Positions 13,832 through 20,566 of a DNA stretch of 20,566 nucleotides are shown piece by piece. Location of the stretch: assembly GCA_025997655.1 (NCBI GenBank), contig BNUW01000027.1, positions 1-20,566 on the forward strand, in the 5' to 3' direction. Every line of letters starts with the position of its first letter. Position 1 is the stretch's first letter. The notes under the pieces were generated by a model. That model was given only the letters and a program-made list of their open reading frames with translations. It had not been told where the DNA came from and made no database searches. This DNA is from Spirochaetia bacterium (GTDB taxonomy: Bacteria; Spirochaetota; Spirochaetia; Treponematales; Breznakiellaceae). Position numbers and translations under genes: made by a program.

Positions 13832-16228
13832 ATGCAGTCACCCCAAAAGCAACTGGCCGCAGTAGTACTGTTATTGTTGCCCCAGGTTTTTGTTGCTGCC
13901 CGTGATGTGGAGGTGCGTGTCCGGGATGCGGATGTGGGGCTGCCCCTTGAGGGAGCCTTTATCCGTTCATGGGACGGCGCGGAATATGCCGCAGACGGTA
14001 CCGGCGTAGTCCGTATCACGGTTCCCGATGACCGGGCGGTAAGCGTCTCTGCGGCCTATCCGGGGTATGAAACCCTGCGTGTGTTGATACCCCTTGCCGG
14101 GGATGCTTTTACTGCGGACCTGCGCCTGCGCTTAATCCTGGAAAACACGGAACTGGTTGTTGAAGCGGCGGGGAAGGGCGTTGCCGTCGGGAATACCGGC
14201 AGAGATACGGGCCGCGCGGCGGCAATCGGCGGGGAGGATCTGGCCCGTACCGCCGAGACGGGCCTGATTGAGGATGTGATAAGCGCCGTCAAGCTGCTCC
14301 CCGGGGTGGGGTACACGGGCTTCTTTGACGCCATGCCCTCGGTCCGGGGCGGGGAGCCCGGGGATGTTATGGCGGTCCTGGAGGGCTTCTATATCGAAAA
14401 CCCCTACCATTGGGACGGCGGCTTTTCCATCTTTGACCCCCGGATGATTGAGAGCGCCCGGTTGAGTCACGGGGTGTTTTCCGCCCGGTACGGACACACC
14501 CTGTCGGGGCTGCTGGAACTATCATCAAAGCGTCCCGCATCCGACGGTATTGAAGCGGAGTTCGGCCTTTCGACCAACGCCGCAGATTTCAATCTGTCCC
14601 TTCCGCTGAATGGCCGGGGGGGCGTCATGCTCATGGGGAAGGTGACCTGGTGGCAGCCCTTTATCGAGCTGGCGCATCTGTTTATGCCCATCTCCCGGAA
14701 TGTACAGCAGGCCCCCTGGATAGCGAGCGGCGCGGTTTCCGCCAATTACCGCTTTAGTCCCACCCTTGAATGGACGCTGAACGGCTACTTTGGCGGTGAC
14801 GGTATCGGCTTTGCCTATGAAAACGAGGTGGACGAGCCGGATGTGCAGGGAACCACCTCCATGAGCCATTTCTTTGATAATAAGATCGGCTTTTTCAACA
14901 CCGGCCTCATCCTGAACCCCCGTTCCACCATGGCGTTGCGGGCCAGTCTGGGGGCGGGGTTGAACGAGACAAACGCCCATATCGAAATGAAGGACACGCT
15001 TTCGGTTCGCAGCAGTCGGCTTGAGGAAGAAGCATACCACCACCGTACCGACCGGACCATTCACGCCCAGGGGCGCGTTGATTTTGACTGGGACCTGGGC
15101 AGGGGTATGCTCTTTGCCGCCGGGGCTCATGAACGCTATTCCCGGTGGTCCTTTGACCGGGAAGATTCCGACCCCGCCGCTGCCCGTGCTTCCGTCACGT
15201 CTATCCCCGTCGATTCTGCCATGGAGGTACACAACAACGGGTTCTTCACCTCCGCTTATTCGTTGATAGAATACCTGACCCGGAACGGAAGGTTCGGCGC
15301 CGAACTGGGGCTGCGCTTCGATCACCTGGCCCTGGTGGGGGAGGATGACTTTGTTCCGTCCACCGCGCCGGTTTTCAGCCCCCGGCTTACCCTTGACGGC
15401 GTCCTGGTGAAAAACCGGGGGGCGCTGGAATCCCTGAATCTAACCCTGGGGACCGGCCTGTTTGCCGCCGTGGATGAGGCCATGCATTATCTTACAAAGG
15501 ATCAGGTCCCGGCGGGCTTTACGCTGAAGCCCGCCCGGTCCTGGACCAGCCTGGCGGGGGTGGGGGCGGATTTGTCCGGCGGCTTCCGGGCGAGCGTTGA
15601 GGGGTATTTCAAACTGTTGTTTGACCGCGCCTATGCCAATGAAGCGGAAACAGCCCGGTACTTTGACGGGGAAGGGCGCATTTGGGGGTTTGATGTGCTG
15701 CTGCAAAAGACGGAAAGCCGCTATTGGGACGGCTGGGTTTCGTATTCCTTCAACAATGCGCAGTACCGCGATCCGGCGCTGGCAGGGCACTCCGGTTGGT
15801 ACTACCCCAATTTCCACCGTTTCCACACCCTGAACCTGGCGCTCAACCTCAAGCCCCTGCCGGTTTTCCACATTGCCGTGCATCTGGGCTTTGCCAGCGG
15901 CAAACTTGCGCGGGTGATAGAATCCGTTAAAAAAATCACGGAAGGCGGCGTCACCCTGTATGTCCCGGTCTATAGCGAAGAGCCTGAGCGGACCAGCTTT
16001 GTTCTGCCCCTGGACATCAAGTTTTCCTGGTATCCCTACAAGCCCGGCAGCAGGGTCCGCACGGAGATATATCTGGGGGTGGAAAACATCCTGGGCCCCC
16101 TGCTGCCTTCGGTTAAGACCGTGGTGATTAACCCCTACTCAGGGGGCGAGGAAACAGCCGGGGGCATGGCGGTGATGAGGGAGCTTGCCATACCGCTGCC
16201 CAGCCTGGGGGTAAAGTGGCGGTTTTAG
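13832..16228 (+). CDS. TonB-dependent outer-membrane receptor
   Basis: The 798-residue protein has a signal peptide (about 1-23), then a small beta-sandwich of the carboxypeptidase-regulatory type (about 24-110: VEVRVRDADVGLPLEGAFI, GTGVVRITVPDD, YPGYETLRV). A plug domain follows (about 140-235), with GLIEDVISAVKLLPGVG, MPSVRGGEPGDVMAVLEGF and ARYGHTLSGLLELSSK. The rest is a beta barrel ending in LGVKWRF; a terminal phenylalanine is the outer-membrane assembly signal. Such receptors import scarce ligands with energy from TonB-ExbBD, which are not here, and the ligand cannot be told. The ATG at 13832 has AGGAGG 5 nt upstream, so I prefer it to the GTG at 13799. It stands alone, between the toxin scrap and an intergenic repeat. 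Confidence 0.9.
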   Translation: MQSPQKQLAAVVLLLLPQVFVAARDVEVRVRDADVGLPLEGAFIRSWDGAEYAADGTGVVRITVPDDRAVSVSAAYPGYETLRVLIPLAGDAFTADLRLRLILENTELVVEAAGKGVAVGNTGRDTGRAAAIGGEDLARTAETGLIEDVISAVKLLPGVGYTGFFDAMPSVRGGEPGDVMAVLEGFYIENPYHWDGGFSIFDPRMIESARLSHGVFSARYGHTLSGLLELSSKRPASDGIEAEFGLSTNAADFNLSLPLNGRGGVMLMGKVTWWQPFIELAHLFMPISRNVQQAPWIASGAVSANYRFSPTLEWTLNGYFGGDGIGFAYENEVDEPDVQGTTSMSHFFDNKIGFFNTGLILNPRSTMALRASLGAGLNETNAHIEMKDTLSVRSSRLEEEAYHHRTDRTIHAQGRVDFDWDLGRGMLFAAGAHERYSRWSFDREDSDPAAARASVTSIPVDSAMEVHNNGFFTSAYSLIEYLTRNGRFGAELGLRFDHLALVGEDDFVPSTAPVFSPRLTLDGVLVKNRGALESLNLTLGTGLFAAVDEAMHYLTKDQVPAGFTLKPARSWTSLAGVGADLSGGFRASVEGYFKLLFDRAYANEAETARYFDGEGRIWGFDVLLQKTESRYWDGWVSYSFNNAQYRDPALAGHSGWYYPNFHRFHTLNLALNLKPLPVFHIAVHLGFASGKLARVIESVKKITEGGVTLYVPVYSEEPERTSFVLPLDIKFSWYPYKPGSRVRTEIYLGVENILGPLLPSVKTVVINPYSGGEETAGGMAVMRELAIPLPSLGVKWRF

Positions 16229-16251
16229 CCACGACAAACGAAGGATTAACC

Positions 16252-16278
16252 ACTTTTCCACCCAAAGAGTGGAAAAGT
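16252..16278 (+). terminator. Perfect 10-bp hairpin after the TonB receptor gene
   Basis: Arms ACTTTTCCAC (16252-16261) and GTGGAAAAGT (16269-16278) pair exactly around a 7-nt loop, 24 nt after the receptor stop codon. No T-run follows closely (the nearest, eight Ts, is at 16317), so it is at best an atypical terminator. It may protect the mRNA 3' end, or mark the edge of the repeat that follows. Confidence 0.45.
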
Positions 16279-16280
16279 CG

Positions 16281-16347
16281 ACCTCACTGACCCTCACGGA
16301 CTGTATTTCCCTATCTTTTTTTTCCGTGTGGTCCGTGTGGTCGGTGG
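16281..16347. repeat. Short intergenic tandem repeat, 'tccgtgtgg' type
   Basis: TCCGTGTGG occurs at 16323-16331 and 16332-16340, followed by the partial TCGGTGG (16341-16347). Before it lie two imperfect copies of an approx. 10-bp word (CCTCACTGA, CCCTCACGGA) from 16281 and a run of eight Ts. Repeats of this kind, reading as '...DHTDHTEK...' in spurious ORFs, are known as dispersed intergenic sequences in many genomes. No gene is supported here. Confidence 0.6.
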
Positions 16348-16433
16348 TTTTTCCTAATTTGGAATTGCTGGTTTTAGCGGTTGCCCGTGGAAAAATCCCC
16401 CACTCCATGCTATACTGTGATCTGAGGAGTCCT

Positions 16434-17252
16434 ATGCCGGAACCAAGCCGTTACCCGGAGTATGAAAAACACCAGCGCATGATACGGGCCCTGAAGCAGG
16501 AGCTTGCCGCCCTGATTCTGGAACAGCACGAACTGGAATTTCATACCCGTAAAGCCGCGGAAGCCGAGTACATGCTTAAACTCGGGTCCCTGGAATACAA
16601 GGCCTTTGAGCTCAATTGCAAGGTACTGCGGCTAAGACGGAAACATGAACTGATTTCCGCCGCCGTAAAGTCCCGGGAACTTATCGAAGTGTCCCGCATT
16701 GACGCCCAACTGGTTACGGAATTTAACGTCCAGAACGAAAAGCTTTCCGAGTCCATTGGCTGGGTAAATGAGGCCCTTGCACATCGGTTCTCCGGAAATA
16801 TACTGAGTGAAGATACGGCGGTAGAACTAAGATCGCTTTATGCGGTTTTGCTCAAAAAGCTGCACCCCGACCTGCATCCCGTTCAAAACGAAGAAACAGA
16901 AAAACTATTTTCCGCCGCCGTTGAGGCCTACAGAAACGCGGATATATCCAGGCTTAGGGCACTATGCGTGTCCGTGGAAGACCGGAAGGAACTGATGGAC
17001 GTCACCGTGGGCAGCATGGATAATCTGCTCCACACCGAGCAGCAATTACAAGGCATGATTGGGACATTGCGGAAGACCATCGGGGCCATTAAAAACTCCT
17101 GGCCCTGCAACCAGAAGGATTTGCTGGAGGATGAGGAGCGGCTGTGGGAACGGTCCGGTGCAGTAATTGGCCGGATAACGGAATACCGGAAAACCTGCGG
17201 CGATCTGGAAAAGCGGCTGGCGGAACTGCTGGGCAGATCCGTGTGGATATGA
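16434..17252 (+). CDS. Coiled-coil protein with a J-domain-like HPD motif
   Basis: The 272-residue protein starts at the ATG at 16434, with GAGGAG 4 nt upstream; the frame is open further upstream, but only through repeat DNA. Residues 1-120 are charged helices, probably a coiled coil (RMIRALKQELAALILEQHEL). Residues 127-178 look like a J domain, with LYAVLLKKLHPDLHPVQN holding His144-Pro145-Asp146, the residues that stimulate DnaK ATPase, and then FSAAVEAYRNADISRLRAL. The rest (about 180-268) is again helical. It has no signal peptide. Either it is a co-chaperone that recruits DnaK to an unknown client, or a protein with a degenerate J fold. It ends 22 bp from the convergent amidohydrolase gene, and no terminator is seen in the gap. 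Confidence 0.8.
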   Translation: MPEPSRYPEYEKHQRMIRALKQELAALILEQHELEFHTRKAAEAEYMLKLGSLEYKAFELNCKVLRLRRKHELISAAVKSRELIEVSRIDAQLVTEFNVQNEKLSESIGWVNEALAHRFSGNILSEDTAVELRSLYAVLLKKLHPDLHPVQNEETEKLFSAAVEAYRNADISRLRALCVSVEDRKELMDVTVGSMDNLLHTEQQLQGMIGTLRKTIGAIKNSWPCNQKDLLEDEERLWERSGAVIGRITEYRKTCGDLEKRLAELLGRSVWI

Positions 17253-17274
17253 ACGGTTCTTCCTCCGCGAAATG

Positions 17275-18123
17275 TTAGTCCCGCAGTTTTAGTAATCCCG
17301 CCGCATTTCCCCCGTAGAGCAGCGCCGCGTCCTCCTCCGTAATGCCGCCGGCGTCGATTTCGGCAACATAGCGGGAAAGGGGGATCAGCGGGAAATCGCT
17401 GCCGAAAAGTATTTTCCGCTGCAGGCCAAGTGCGACGGCTGTCCGGTAAATCCCGGGGGTGTAGAGGAAGGGGGATGCCGCCGTGTCGTAATAGACATTG
17501 GCAAATGTATCCCGCAGTTCCTTCATTAGTTCGTAAAATAATAATCCCCCGCCCCAATGGGCCAGCACGATTTTTAAGCGCCGGTGGTGTTCGACAAAGA
17601 GTTCCAGTTGACGAAGGGTGGTGTCTGTTTTGCCGGGGTAGTAATGCCCCACCGGCTCGTTGGTGTGGAGCAGCACCGGCAGGTCCCGCTCAATGCAGCA
17701 GCCGGCAAAACGGGTTGTCTCAGCGGCGTCATCAATGCGGATGTCCTGCCCGGCGGGGAAAAGTTCGCCCACGCCGCAGAGCCCCGCATCATGGCAGCGT
17801 TCAATTTCCGCGGCAGCATCGGGATGATTCGGCGGGACCACCGCAAAGCCGCAGAAACGCTGCGGAAACTCCCGCACCGCCGCTATCACATAATCGTTCA
17901 CCGCCCGGCAGCGTCCCAGGTCTTTAAAGGCAAACCCGAAAATCACCGCCCGGTCAAAGCCCGCGCGGTCAAGCTCGGCGATAACCTCGCCGGCAGCCGC
18001 AAACTTATTCTTAGGGCTTGCCGCCAACAGCCCGAAATAGGGTTCCCGCTCCGCGATTGCCGCCGCAGCATTGCTAATTTCCGGGGGCGTCACATGCACA
18101 TGAAAGTCAATCTTTTGGCTCAA
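17275..18123 (-). CDS. Amidohydrolase-family metal-dependent hydrolase
   Basis: This 282-residue TIM-barrel protein belongs to the amidohydrolase_2 group (ACMSD, related decarboxylases and hydrolases). Metal-site residues are visible in order: His8 and His10 (DFHVHVTP), His153 (LLHTNEP), His189 (VLAHWGGG) and Asp243 (LFGSDFPL). The chemistry and substrate cannot be read from the sequence. The start is a TTG that overlaps the stop of the upstream cyclodeaminase gene as TTGA, with AGGGGA before it; no in-frame ATG fits the N-terminal strand. Translational coupling to the folate enzyme hints at a shared pathway, such as release of a formimino or formyl group, but this is inference. It is the last gene of the right-hand operon. 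Confidence 0.88.
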   Translation of the reverse strand: MSQKIDFHVHVTPPEISNAAAAIAEREPYFGLLAASPKNKFAAAGEVIAELDRAGFDRAVIFGFAFKDLGRCRAVNDYVIAAVREFPQRFCGFAVVPPNHPDAAAEIERCHDAGLCGVGELFPAGQDIRIDDAAETTRFAGCCIERDLPVLLHTNEPVGHYYPGKTDTTLRQLELFVEHHRRLKIVLAHWGGGLLFYELMKELRDTFANVYYDTAASPFLYTPGIYRTAVALGLQRKILFGSDFPLIPLSRYVAEIDAGGITEEDAALLYGGNAAGLLKLRD

Positions 18124-18752
18124 ATTTTTCCCCTGTCTAACAGCGCCTTTGCCTCATCATAAATACTGCGGGCCATGTCTTCCGCTTCCGCAAGCAGCCC
18201 CGCGCTTTCACCGGCCTTATGCCGGATGTATTCGATATCACTTACACCTATATCGCTCAGGTGATTCAGGTTGATGCGGACGGTCAGGTACGCGCCCCGT
18301 GCGGCCGCCTCCAGGTTGAGCGCGGCAAGGGCCAAATCGCTGGCGGTACCGGCGTAGTAGTTTTTGCTGAGGGACCGCGCCAGGTCCAGCGCCGCATGGG
18401 CGGCTTGCAGTATCCGAAAAGGGGTTTCCACGGCGGTTTTCAGCGCCCCCCGCAGACTATCCGTGGGTTGGAGCATTGAACGGGCAGCCATAATCCCATT
18501 GTAGGCCTCCGTATCCTCATCCACCAGGGTGAGCAATGTGTTCCGCAGTGATTCGGCCTGCTCACCGATACGCTGCAAAAGCGCCGTACCGTCGCCCCCC
18601 GCCGCCTTCTTCACGGTAATCCCCGCAATCATCGCGATAAAACTACACCCCAGCACCCCATTCAGCGCCGCCGTACTCCCCCCGCCGGGCGTAGGGAAAT
18701 CCGAAGCCAGCAAATCGCTATACCGCCCTATGGTCTGTTCAACAAGTTTCAT
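18120..18752 (-). CDS. Cyclodeaminase / methenyl-THF cyclohydrolase (FtcD/FchA family)
   Basis: The 210-residue, all-helical protein has the family hallmark FPTPGGGS (20-27) and the length of stand-alone cyclodeaminase-type proteins. Members either release ammonia from 5-formimino-THF (FtcD C-domain) or hydrolyse 5,10-methenyl-THF to 10-formyl-THF (FchA, used in some acetogens and purine fermenters). The sequence does not decide between the two. No formiminotransferase domain or gene is attached in this window, which mildly favours FchA. ATG 18752 has AAGGAG about 6 nt upstream and lies 14 nt inside the end of the DUF115 gene. Its TGA overlaps the TTG of the amidohydrolase gene. The 10-formyl-THF it could yield is a purine precursor, although purL is far away in the window. 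Confidence 0.9.
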   Translation of the reverse strand: MKLVEQTIGRYSDLLASDFPTPGGGSTAALNGVLGCSFIAMIAGITVKKAAGGDGTALLQRIGEQAESLRNTLLTLVDEDTEAYNGIMAARSMLQPTDSLRGALKTAVETPFRILQAAHAALDLARSLSKNYYAGTASDLALAALNLEAAARGAYLTVRINLNHLSDIGVSDIEYIRHKAGESAGLLAEAEDMARSIYDEAKALLDRGKI

Positions 18753-20433
18753 CCAGTACTCCTTGCAATAACTTCATAAAGGGATCGATTTCCGCCCGTA
18801 CCCGCTTAAGGAAGCCCACATCGCTTCCCGCGGGCCGTCTTCCCTCCGCTCCGGCGCAGTCCGGGAAGTGGGCCCAGAGATAATCCCCTGAATCCAGGAG
18901 TGTTTCAAGCTCCTCCGCGCTTGCGGCAGTTTCCCCCGTAAGAATGCCGCGAAGGCGGGTCAGGGACACCAACTCTTCCCGAATGAAACGGCGTACCGCT
19001 TCCGGGGTAACGCAGTTGTCCGCCGGTGCATGATTATTGCCCCCATCCGCCGCCCCCGCTGCCAACACCGTACAGGCCGCTAAGGGGCTTAGGGTCGTGA
19101 GTCCCAGGGGCAATCCTGAACCGGCTATATCCCGGATGCGGGGATCTGCGGCCGGACGAAGGTCCGAAAATTCCCGCTGAAAGAGATCCCGGTACCGTTG
19201 CATTGCCTGGCTGGAGAAGACGGGCTCGCCGGTTTTTGAACGGGCGGCGAAGCATCCGGTGCGGAAGGCTCCCGCCGGATCAATGAGGCTATAGAAGCGG
19301 GTTTGCCGCCGGAGCTTTTCGAGGTGGGCCGGGGCGGAACGGGCATGGGATTGGTCCAGGGTAAAGGAAAAGTCTATACCCGCCAGGATTACCGGCCCCG
19401 CCGATAGCTTGCAGGCAATGGCTACGGCGCTGAGCCCCACGGACCCCAGGGGGGGAAGCGCTTCCGGGAGGAGCCCCGCGGTTTTAAGCCGGTCAAAGAG
19501 GCTGAGCTTGGTCCAGGGAGTGAAAAAGAGACGAGGGGCCGCCCCCAGGATCTCAGCCGTAGCGGGCAAGGCGGAAAGGTCCATGGCAACCGGGACATCC
19601 CAGGACCCCAGGCCGATAAAGTCCCGGAGGTTCCAGTGCTGACATTCCAGGGCAACCACCAGGTCCGGCTTGATGTTCCGTTCGTAAAGGGGGGAAAGGC
19701 AGGTATCCACGCAGAGTATCCGAAAGGGCCGCTTAGCGGGATCGGCAAAATCCCCGAGTGCCGATGAAAGACCTGCCAGCGCGCCATCCAGGGAAGGGCC
19801 GGCCCCCAGGACCAGGACCGGAGCGGCGCCGAAATGCAGGGCGCTAATACCGGGGAAGCGGGGGAGCAGGGCCAGATTCCGCAGGGCGTTCCGGGTGTAC
19901 CGGCGGCCCAGCTTTACCAGGGTCATAGCGTTGCCCCAGTCCAGGGCGATATCCTGCCGGAGGGCATCCGCCAGGCCGTCGTAAAGTTCCGGGTTTAACT
20001 GCCAGCCCCCTGATAGCCGCACCTGTTCCACCCGGCGGAAACGGCGGCTTCCCCAGGTTTCCCGGACCAAAGCGCATACATGAGCCGCGCAGAGGCTTTC
20101 CCCGGATTGCACCAGGCGGAACCGGGGGTGTTGCCGGATGGAGCCGTCTATGTTCTGAGCCGATAGTGCCATGAGCTGTGTGTCGGCCTCCACGCAGAGG
20201 ACCGCCGTGGAAGCCTCAGCCCCTATCCGGTCGAGGAGGAGCGCCAAACCGTAGCCGTAGAGGGGGGAGGGGCAGAAATAGAGGGTTCCGGGGAGGGGAT
20301 GTCCCTTAAGGAGGGCTTCCACGGTTCTGTCCGCCAAGGCGATGGGGTCCATGGTGGAAAGGAGGGTCTTGCCCTTATAGGAAACAGAAAAGCCCCGGCG
20401 GGCGGCAATCAGCCGGGGCGTTTCGTCGTTCAT
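18739..20433 (-). CDS. DUF115 / MptE-like protein, Maf-type glycosyltransferase candidate
   Basis: The 564-residue protein holds a DUF115 core (about 195-410) with the nucleotide-binding-like loop LVLGAGPSLDGAL (208-220), CVDTCLSPLYERNIKPDLVVALE and AGIDFSF. An N-terminal 190-residue domain contains PSPLYGYGLALLLDRIG, the pattern found in motility accessory factors (Maf) that glycosylate flagellin with nonulosonic acids. Archaeal MptE, a 6-hydroxymethyl-pterin pyrophosphokinase, shares only the core. A Maf-like transferase is more likely given the length and the flagellated treponeme context, but the downstream folate gene keeps the pterin idea open. The ATG at 20433 follows the previous stop by 18 nt. 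Its AAGGA ribosome site lies in a small hairpin. The 3' end overlaps the cyclodeaminase gene by 14 nt. Confidence 0.8.
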   Translation of the reverse strand: MNDETPRLIAARRGFSVSYKGKTLLSTMDPIALADRTVEALLKGHPLPGTLYFCPSPLYGYGLALLLDRIGAEASTAVLCVEADTQLMALSAQNIDGSIRQHPRFRLVQSGESLCAAHVCALVRETWGSRRFRRVEQVRLSGGWQLNPELYDGLADALRQDIALDWGNAMTLVKLGRRYTRNALRNLALLPRFPGISALHFGAAPVLVLGAGPSLDGALAGLSSALGDFADPAKRPFRILCVDTCLSPLYERNIKPDLVVALECQHWNLRDFIGLGSWDVPVAMDLSALPATAEILGAAPRLFFTPWTKLSLFDRLKTAGLLPEALPPLGSVGLSAVAIACKLSAGPVILAGIDFSFTLDQSHARSAPAHLEKLRRQTRFYSLIDPAGAFRTGCFAARSKTGEPVFSSQAMQRYRDLFQREFSDLRPAADPRIRDIAGSGLPLGLTTLSPLAACTVLAAGAADGGNNHAPADNCVTPEAVRRFIREELVSLTRLRGILTGETAASAEELETLLDSGDYLWAHFPDCAGAEGRRPAGSDVGFLKRVRAEIDPFMKLLQGVLDETC

Positions 20434-20434
20434 T

Positions 20435-20448
20435 GGAACTAAGGTTCC
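20435..20448 (-). promoter_or_regulatory. Hairpin over the ribosome-binding site of the DUF115 gene
   Basis: Arms GGAAC (20435-20439) and GTTCC (20444-20448) pair around a 4-nt loop, just before the ATG. The minus-strand AAGGAAC that would bind the ribosome lies in this stem, so translation may depend on coupling with the upstream gene, whose stop is only 3 nt away from the hairpin. Confidence 0.4.
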
Positions 20449-20451
20449 TTA

Positions 20452-20566
20452 TTAATCGAGTTGGTTGGGTTGGTAGAGGTACTGCAGGTAGGTTGCAAAG
20501 AATGTATCCTCCAGCTTATCGCTGTTGAGGAAGTGGGAGCGCAGGCTCGTTTCAGCGTTATTGCTG
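20452..20566 (-). CDS. 3' end of an unidentified gene (runs off the right edge)
   Basis: On the minus strand an open frame enters from the right edge and ends at TAA (20454-20452). The last 37 residues contain SLRSHFLNSDKLEDTFFATY and end in YLQYLYQPNQLD. No family can be named from this. It is 18 nt upstream of the DUF115 gene on the same strand, so it probably leads the same operon. The sequence is too short to say whether it is a flagellar or a metabolic protein. Confidence 0.6.
   Translation of the reverse strand, partial: SNNAETSLRSHFLNSDKLEDTFFATYLQYLYQPNQLD

Noticed and set aside
14525..15325. 266-codon minus-strand frame inside the TonB receptor gene
   Set aside because: The plus-strand frame has a signal peptide, plug motifs and a C-terminal Phe; the minus frame has no such evidence.
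16269..16433. Extended N-terminus of the J-domain-like protein, and a minus-strand frame with '...DHTDHTEK...'
   Set aside because: Both are translations of intergenic repeat DNA; the ATG at 16434 has GAGGAG in front.
1..20566. CRISPR arrays, tRNA or rRNA genes, insertion sequences
   Set aside because: I saw no regularly spaced direct repeats of 25-40 bp, no cloverleaf or rRNA-like stretch, and no transposase.

Overview
The window looks like chromosome from a GC-rich treponeme-type spirochaete, probably a relative of the termite-gut or free-living Treponema / Breznakiellaceae group. I infer this from the gene content: a diderm LPS-type Lpt transport set, an RNase Y / YmdB pair separated by a treponeme-style protein of unknown function, a large single-chain PurL, a MptE/Maf-like (DUF115) protein and a TonB-dependent receptor. 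No sequence search was possible, so the lineage is an inference. Most genes lie on the minus strand and are tightly packed, with many 4-nt start/stop overlaps.

Layout from left to right. Positions 1-406 are an AT-richer gene-free edge with several inverted repeats. 407-4363 (-) is purL (purine synthesis). 4516-8412 (-) is an RNA-turnover cluster read in the order rny, DUF5312-like gene, ymdB, with its own sigma70-type promoter and a leader hairpin. 8503-10703 (-) is an lptC-lptA-lptB cassette for moving lipopolysaccharide-like lipid to the outer membrane. 10698-11087 is a complex repeat region: two 104-bp tandem units plus a truncated third, and an inverted-repeat arm that contains the lptC start codon. 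11077-12723 (-) is pyrG, whose best promoter lies so close to the ATG that the mRNA would be almost leaderless. 12811-13091 (-) holds two tiny membrane-protein genes (64 and 27 codons), neither with a known function, the second absent from ordinary ORF calls.

From 13236 the direction changes. A RelB/DinJ-type antitoxin gene with a perfect TTGACA-17-TATAAT promoter is followed directly by what appears to be only the 3' remnant of its toxin (zeta-toxin-like). Then come a 798-aa TonB-dependent outer-membrane receptor (13832-16228), a short intergenic repeat of the 'tccgtgtgg' type, and a coiled-coil protein with a J-domain-like HPD motif (16434-17252). A convergent minus-strand operon fills the right end: an unidentified gene (C-terminal 37 residues only), a MptE/Maf-like DUF115 protein, a cyclodeaminase / methenyl-THF cyclohydrolase (FtcD/FchA family) and an amidohydrolase, the last three joined by overlaps.

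Functional themes are nucleotide synthesis (purL, pyrG), envelope biogenesis (lptCAB, TonB receptor), RNA turnover (rny, ymdB) and one-carbon/folate metabolism. The least explained parts are the pyrG-lptC repeat region, the two-gene micro-ORF unit upstream of pyrG, the orphan antitoxin with a toxin scar, and the DUF115-folate enzyme-amidohydrolase operon.
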